From an uncultured Angelakisella sp. (lineage in GTDB: Bacteria > Bacillota > Clostridia > Oscillospirales > Ruminococcaceae): 17,542 nucleotides of DNA. Below are positions 15,383 to 17,542 of the stretch, piece by piece (within the stretch, counting starts at the first letter, position 1; each line of letters begins with the position of its first letter). Position numbers and translations under genes: made by a program. Location of the stretch: NCBI GenBank assembly GCA_910585535.1, contig CAJUFK010000067.1, positions 1 through 17,542 on the forward strand, read 5' to 3'. The notes under the pieces were generated by a model that was not told where the DNA came from, searched no databases, and saw only the letters and a list, made by a program, of their open reading frames with translations.

Positions 15383-16299
15383 GTTCTCTCCCCTCCTTCC
15401 CTTGCTGTCATCGCCGCCGCCAGCTTGATGGCGGTGGCCTTGCTCCGCACCGGGGAGGACCGGGAGGGGATGACAATGGGGACCTTTGCCCCCAGCACCA
15501 CCGCAGCGGTGGTCCCTCCGGCGCTGTAGGACAGGGCCTTTACCAGCAGATTCCCCGCCGTGATGTTGGGCACCACCAGGAGATCCGCGTCCCCTGCCAC
15601 CGGGCTTTGGTACCCCTTGATCTTGGCCGCTCCCCGCACCACAGCCAGGTCGTAGGAGATGGGGCCCTCCACCACGGCGCCGGGAAATTCCCCTTTCTGC
15701 CAGGCCCCCTTGAGCAGGGCGGCGTCCACCGCCTCCGGCATCTTGGGATTCACCCGCTCCACCGCCGCCAGAACCGCAGTTTTTACCTCCTGCTGGCCCA
15801 CCCCCCGGTAAAAATCCAGGGCGTTTCGGATGGCTGCCTTCTTCTGTTCCAGGGTGGGATAGGTGAGGAGGGCGCAGTCGGTAAGGCCCAGCAGCTTATG
15901 GTAGCTGGGGAGTTCCATCAGGGTCAGGTGGGAAAGGACCTCCCGCTGGCAGAGGCCGTTTTCCTTTCGCACCAGCTGCCGCATCACCAGGGCGGTCTCC
16001 GCCAGCCCCTTGACGATAAGCTGGGCCTCCCCGGCGTGGACCAGGCCGATGGCGGCGGTTACCGCCTCCTCCGGGGTGGCCGCCGGGAAGACGGCGGGGG
16101 GACCGGGAAACCCCAGGCTTGCCCACCGCGCCTTCATCGCCTCCGGGGGGCCGATAAAGACCGGCTCCACGCCGCCGGTCCGCCGGGCCTCGGCTGCCGC
16201 CGCCATGGTGTGGTCCTCATCCCCCCAGATGATGGCGGCCCGCCGGGGGGGACCGTCCTTAACCGAATCAAAAAGCTGCTGGAAATTCCGAAAACTCAT
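15367..16299 (-). CDS. ptb: Phosphate butyryltransferase (phosphotransacylase)
   Basis: A 310-residue phosphotransacylase that exchanges CoA for phosphate on a short-chain acyl-CoA. The family end (VPNITAGNLLVKALSYSAGG, then GAKVPIVIPSRSSPVRSK) and GLAETALVMRQLV in the middle are clear. Length agrees with Ptb (about 300). The ATG at 16297-16299 has AAAGGGAG upstream. It is the first gene after the sigma-54 promoter, giving a leader of about 60 bases. Together with Buk it converts the acyl-CoA made by the Vor complex into acid plus ATP. Confidence 0.95.
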   Translation of the reverse strand: MSFRNFQQLFDSVKDGPPRRAAIIWGDEDHTMAAAAEARRTGGVEPVFIGPPEAMKARWASLGFPGPPAVFPAATPEEAVTAAIGLVHAGEAQLIVKGLAETALVMRQLVRKENGLCQREVLSHLTLMELPSYHKLLGLTDCALLTYPTLEQKKAAIRNALDFYRGVGQQEVKTAVLAAVERVNPKMPEAVDAALLKGAWQKGEFPGAVVEGPISYDLAVVRGAAKIKGYQSPVAGDADLLVVPNITAGNLLVKALSYSAGGTTAAVVLGAKVPIVIPSRSSPVRSKATAIKLAAAMTAREGGERTWTSR

Positions 16300-16356
16300 A
16301 ACGCCGCTCCCTTTCTTTCGCTCCTTGGCGGGGACCCCGGAAAAGATCCCCGACCC

Positions 16357-16368
16357 TATACCGGTATA
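16357..16368. promoter_or_regulatory. 12-base perfect palindrome at the sigma-54 start site
   Basis: tataccggtata lies 4 bases downstream of the -12 element on the minus strand and covers the expected transcription start (near 16361). It may ease melting or bind a regulator. It may also be chance. Confidence 0.35.
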
Positions 16369-16372
16369 TTCA

Positions 16373-16387
16373 GCAAGGCCCGTGCCA
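16373..16387 (-). promoter_or_regulatory. Sigma-54 (-24/-12) promoter of the ptb operon
   Basis: The minus strand reads TGGCACGGGCCTTGC, a full match to the sigma-54 consensus TGGCAC-N5-TTGC with the required ten bases between the GG and GC dinucleotides. It lies about 75 bases before the ptb start codon. A sigma-54 activator gene lies in the operon and rpoN lies downstream, so the context agrees. Confidence 0.9.
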
Positions 16388-16404
16388 ACCGGGCGAAAGG
16401 GGGC

Positions 16405-16424
16405 GGATCTCCCTGGAAAGATCC
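16405..16424. promoter_or_regulatory. Inverted repeat just upstream of the sigma-54 promoter
   Basis: ggatct (16405-16410) and agatcc (16419-16424) are perfect complements around an 8-base centre. Further imperfect pairing extends to about 16396-16427. It could be a second regulator site or simply a small hairpin. Confidence 0.35.
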
Positions 16425-16445
16425 CTTTGGGTGCAGCTAATACGT

Positions 16446-16474
16446 AAAAAAAGACGCCCTGAAAAAGGACGTCT
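16446..16474 (-). terminator. Intrinsic terminator upstream of the sigma-54 promoter
   Basis: Minus-strand RNA would read AGACGUCC, a seven-base U-rich loop, GGGCGUCU (eight pairs with one G-U), then a run of seven U in total. This is a classic rho-independent terminator. It lies between the likely activator site and the sigma-54 promoter, so it would stop transcripts arriving from the vanW side and insulate the operon. No minus-strand gene was found upstream of it within the window. Confidence 0.7.
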
Positions 16475-16500
16475 CATCCGGCCGCTGTGGGATGGATGGC

Positions 16501-16531
16501 GCAAAACGCAACAGTCTTTGCGGCATTTTGC
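16501..16531. promoter_or_regulatory. Likely upstream activator-binding site for the sigma-54 activator
   Basis: GCAAAA and TTTTGC form the outer arms (16501-16506, 16526-16531). CGCAA and TTGCG (16507-16511, 16518-16522) form an inner dyad with a six-base centre. The inner 16-base dyad has the size of a Fis-type helix-turn-helix dimer site. It lies about 115 bases upstream of the -24 element, an ordinary distance for enhancer-binding proteins. The 396 bases between ptb and vanW otherwise hold only the promoter, terminator and dyads listed here. Confidence 0.5.
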
Positions 16532-16612
16532 ATCTTCCAGGCAAAAAGGCCGCGGACCAAAGTCTTCACAACCCCAAAAAATTCCTGTCTCTCCTGAAAT
16601 AAAACCCCTTCT

Positions 16613-16642
16613 TCCAGCGTTTCCTATGGTGAGAGCGCTGGA
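16613..16642. promoter_or_regulatory. Inverted repeat overlapping the vanW -35 box
   Basis: The arms tccagcg (16613-16619) and cgctgga (16636-16642) are perfect 7-base complements with a 16-base spacer. The right arm covers the first bases of the vanW -35 element, so a bound protein would affect that promoter. Confidence 0.4.
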
Positions 16643-16667
16643 CAATCCTGTTCTGTGATGCTATGAT
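16639..16667 (+). promoter_or_regulatory. Sigma-A promoter of the vanW-family gene
   Basis: TGGACA (16639-16644), exactly 17 bases, then TATGAT (16662-16667) with an extended TGC directly before it. Each box matches the consensus at five of six positions. The start codon lies 28 bases after the -10 box. Confidence 0.75.
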
Positions 16668-16695
16668 AGAAAAAAGAGGGGAGGGGGGAGCAGCC

Positions 16696-17535
16696 ATGCC
16701 CAGAAAGCTTTTTTGTGAATACGGCCCCGTCTGTTACGCCATCTCCACTGCCAAGGAGCGGTGCCTGCGGAGCCTTCGGGACCTTGCCGGCGGGCAGGAT
16801 TTTGCCTGCTGCCAGGAGGAGGAGAGTCTCCCCCACATGGTCATGGCCCACCGCTCCACCCTGCGGCGGCGGCTGGAGGGGGTGGATATGTCCCTTCAGG
16901 AGAACAAGGTCACCAACCTGGCCCTGGCGGCCCGGGGGCTGGACGGCCTTATCCTGGAGCCGGGGCAGACCCTCTCCTTCTGGCGGCGGGTGGGGGAACC
17001 CTCTGCCAGCCGGGGATTTCTGCCGGGGCTCACCATCCACAGCGGAAAGCCCGGAGCGGATGTGGGGGGCGGCCTCTGCCAGATGGCCAACCTCCTCCAC
17101 TGGCTTGCGCTTCACAGTGCCCTCACCGTCACCGAACTCCATCATCACACCGACGCCCTCTTCCCGGACAGCGGACGTCGGGTGCCCTTTGGTACCGGGA
17201 CCTCGGTCTTTTACAACAATGTGGACTATCGGGTGAAGAACGAGACCCCGGACCGGTACCAGTACCGGATCTGGCTGGAGGCGGAGGACCTTTGCGGGGA
17301 GCTGCGGTGCAGCCGCCGCCTCCCCACCCGCCTGCGGATCCGGGAGCGGAACCACCACTACCGCCGGGAGGCCGGCGGCCTTTGGTACCGGTGCAGTGAG
17401 ATATGGCGGGTGGAGCAGGACCGGGCGACCGGGGAGGCCATCCGGGAGGAGCTGGTGTTTACAAACCACTCCCGGGTCCTTTTCGATCCCGCCCTGATCC
17501 CCCCGGAACAGATCAGAGAGGAGAAGGCCCCATGA
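16696..17535 (+). CDS. VanW family protein
   Basis: A 279-residue protein of the VanW family, named for a vancomycin-resistance accessory gene but with no established biochemical role. Family motifs are clear: LEPGQTLSFWRRVGEPSASRGFLPGLTI, then GGGLCQMANLLHWLALHSALTVTELHHH, FPDSGRRVPFGTGTSVFYNNVDYRVKN. I chose the ATG at 16696 with GGAGGGGGGAG upstream; the in-frame ATG at 16663 lies inside the -10 box. No signal peptide or membrane segment is evident, so it is probably cytosolic. Stand-alone copies are common in Clostridia and do not by themselves imply glycopeptide resistance. It diverges from the ptb operon and overlaps the next gene at ATGA. Confidence 0.9.
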   Translation: MPRKLFCEYGPVCYAISTAKERCLRSLRDLAGGQDFACCQEEESLPHMVMAHRSTLRRRLEGVDMSLQENKVTNLALAARGLDGLILEPGQTLSFWRRVGEPSASRGFLPGLTIHSGKPGADVGGGLCQMANLLHWLALHSALTVTELHHHTDALFPDSGRRVPFGTGTSVFYNNVDYRVKNETPDRYQYRIWLEAEDLCGELRCSRRLPTRLRIRERNHHYRREAGGLWYRCSEIWRVEQDRATGEAIREELVFTNHSRVLFDPALIPPEQIREEKAP

Positions 17536-17542
17536 AGGAGAT
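17532..17542 (+). CDS. Start of the next gene (cut by the window edge)
   Basis: An ATG at 17532-17534 overlaps the vanW stop (ATGA), and GAGAGGAG lies about ten bases upstream. The first codons read M-K-E. Overlap implies a shared transcript with vanW. Nothing can be said of its function. Confidence 0.5.

Larger units (their letters stand above)
3073..16387 (-). other. Predicted 13-gene hydroxyacid-catabolic transcription unit
   Basis: From ptb to the GntP permease all thirteen genes read the same way. Most gaps are under 45 bases or are overlaps (ptb/buk 16 bases, buk/SAF 4, ilvD-like/larA 49, beta/gamma 1). The largest gap, 95 bases, lies before the activator gene. A sigma-54 promoter stands in front and a strong hairpin behind. 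The functions form one chain: uptake, C2 epimerisation, dehydration, oxidative decarboxylation, acyl-phosphate formation and ATP synthesis. An internal promoter before the activator cannot be excluded. Confidence 0.7.

Noticed and set aside
16370..16645. 91-codon minus-strand open frame between ptb and vanW
   Set aside because: It has no ribosome binding site, runs through an intrinsic terminator and through the sigma-54 promoter, and resembles no family.

Overview
The window looks like part of the chromosome of a high-GC anaerobic member of the Clostridia, most likely a gut Oscillospiraceae-type relative. This rests on GC-rich coding DNA with strong AGGAGG-type ribosome binding sites, a phosphotransbutyrylase/butyrate kinase pair, a four-subunit ferredoxin-dependent 2-oxoacid oxidoreductase, a stand-alone VanW protein and a Clostridia-style sigma-54 regulator. 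It is an inference from gene content; no rRNA or other taxonomic marker is present.

Layout, read along the minus strand from high to low coordinates. A sigma-54 promoter (16373-16387) with a likely upstream activator site (16501-16531) faces a long, tightly packed gene series: ptb, buk, a SAF-domain small subunit and an UxaA-type large subunit of a hydroxyacid dehydratase, a PrpR_N-PAS-AAA+-Fis sigma-54 activator, an IlvD/Edd-family dehydratase, a LarA-type nickel-pincer racemase, a small P-loop ATPase, the four subunits of a Vor/Kor-type 2-oxoacid:ferredoxin oxidoreductase (delta ferredoxin, alpha, beta, gamma), and a GntP-family hydroxyacid permease. A strong hairpin at 3073-3112 closes the series. 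Next come a DUF401 membrane protein with its own sigma-A-type promoter and a small palindrome at the predicted start site, then rpoN (sigma-54 itself), whose 3' end runs into an array of hairpin repeats (1-240) that continues off the window edge. On the plus strand, diverging from ptb, lies a vanW-family gene with a good promoter, overlapping the start of another gene at the right edge.

How the genes fit together (inference): GntP would import a polyhydroxy or hydroxy acid; LarA would epimerise C2; one or both dehydratases would remove water to give a 2-oxoacid; the Vor complex would oxidatively decarboxylate it to an acyl-CoA and reduce ferredoxin; Ptb and Buk would turn the acyl-CoA into a free acid plus ATP. 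This is a complete import-to-ATP fermentation route for an unidentified hydroxyacid. It is controlled by an activator inside the operon, a sigma-54 promoter in front and a sigma-54 gene just downstream. I do not recognise this exact combination as a described pathway, and it is the most interesting part of the window. The hairpin repeat array that forms the last codons of rpoN is the second notable item.
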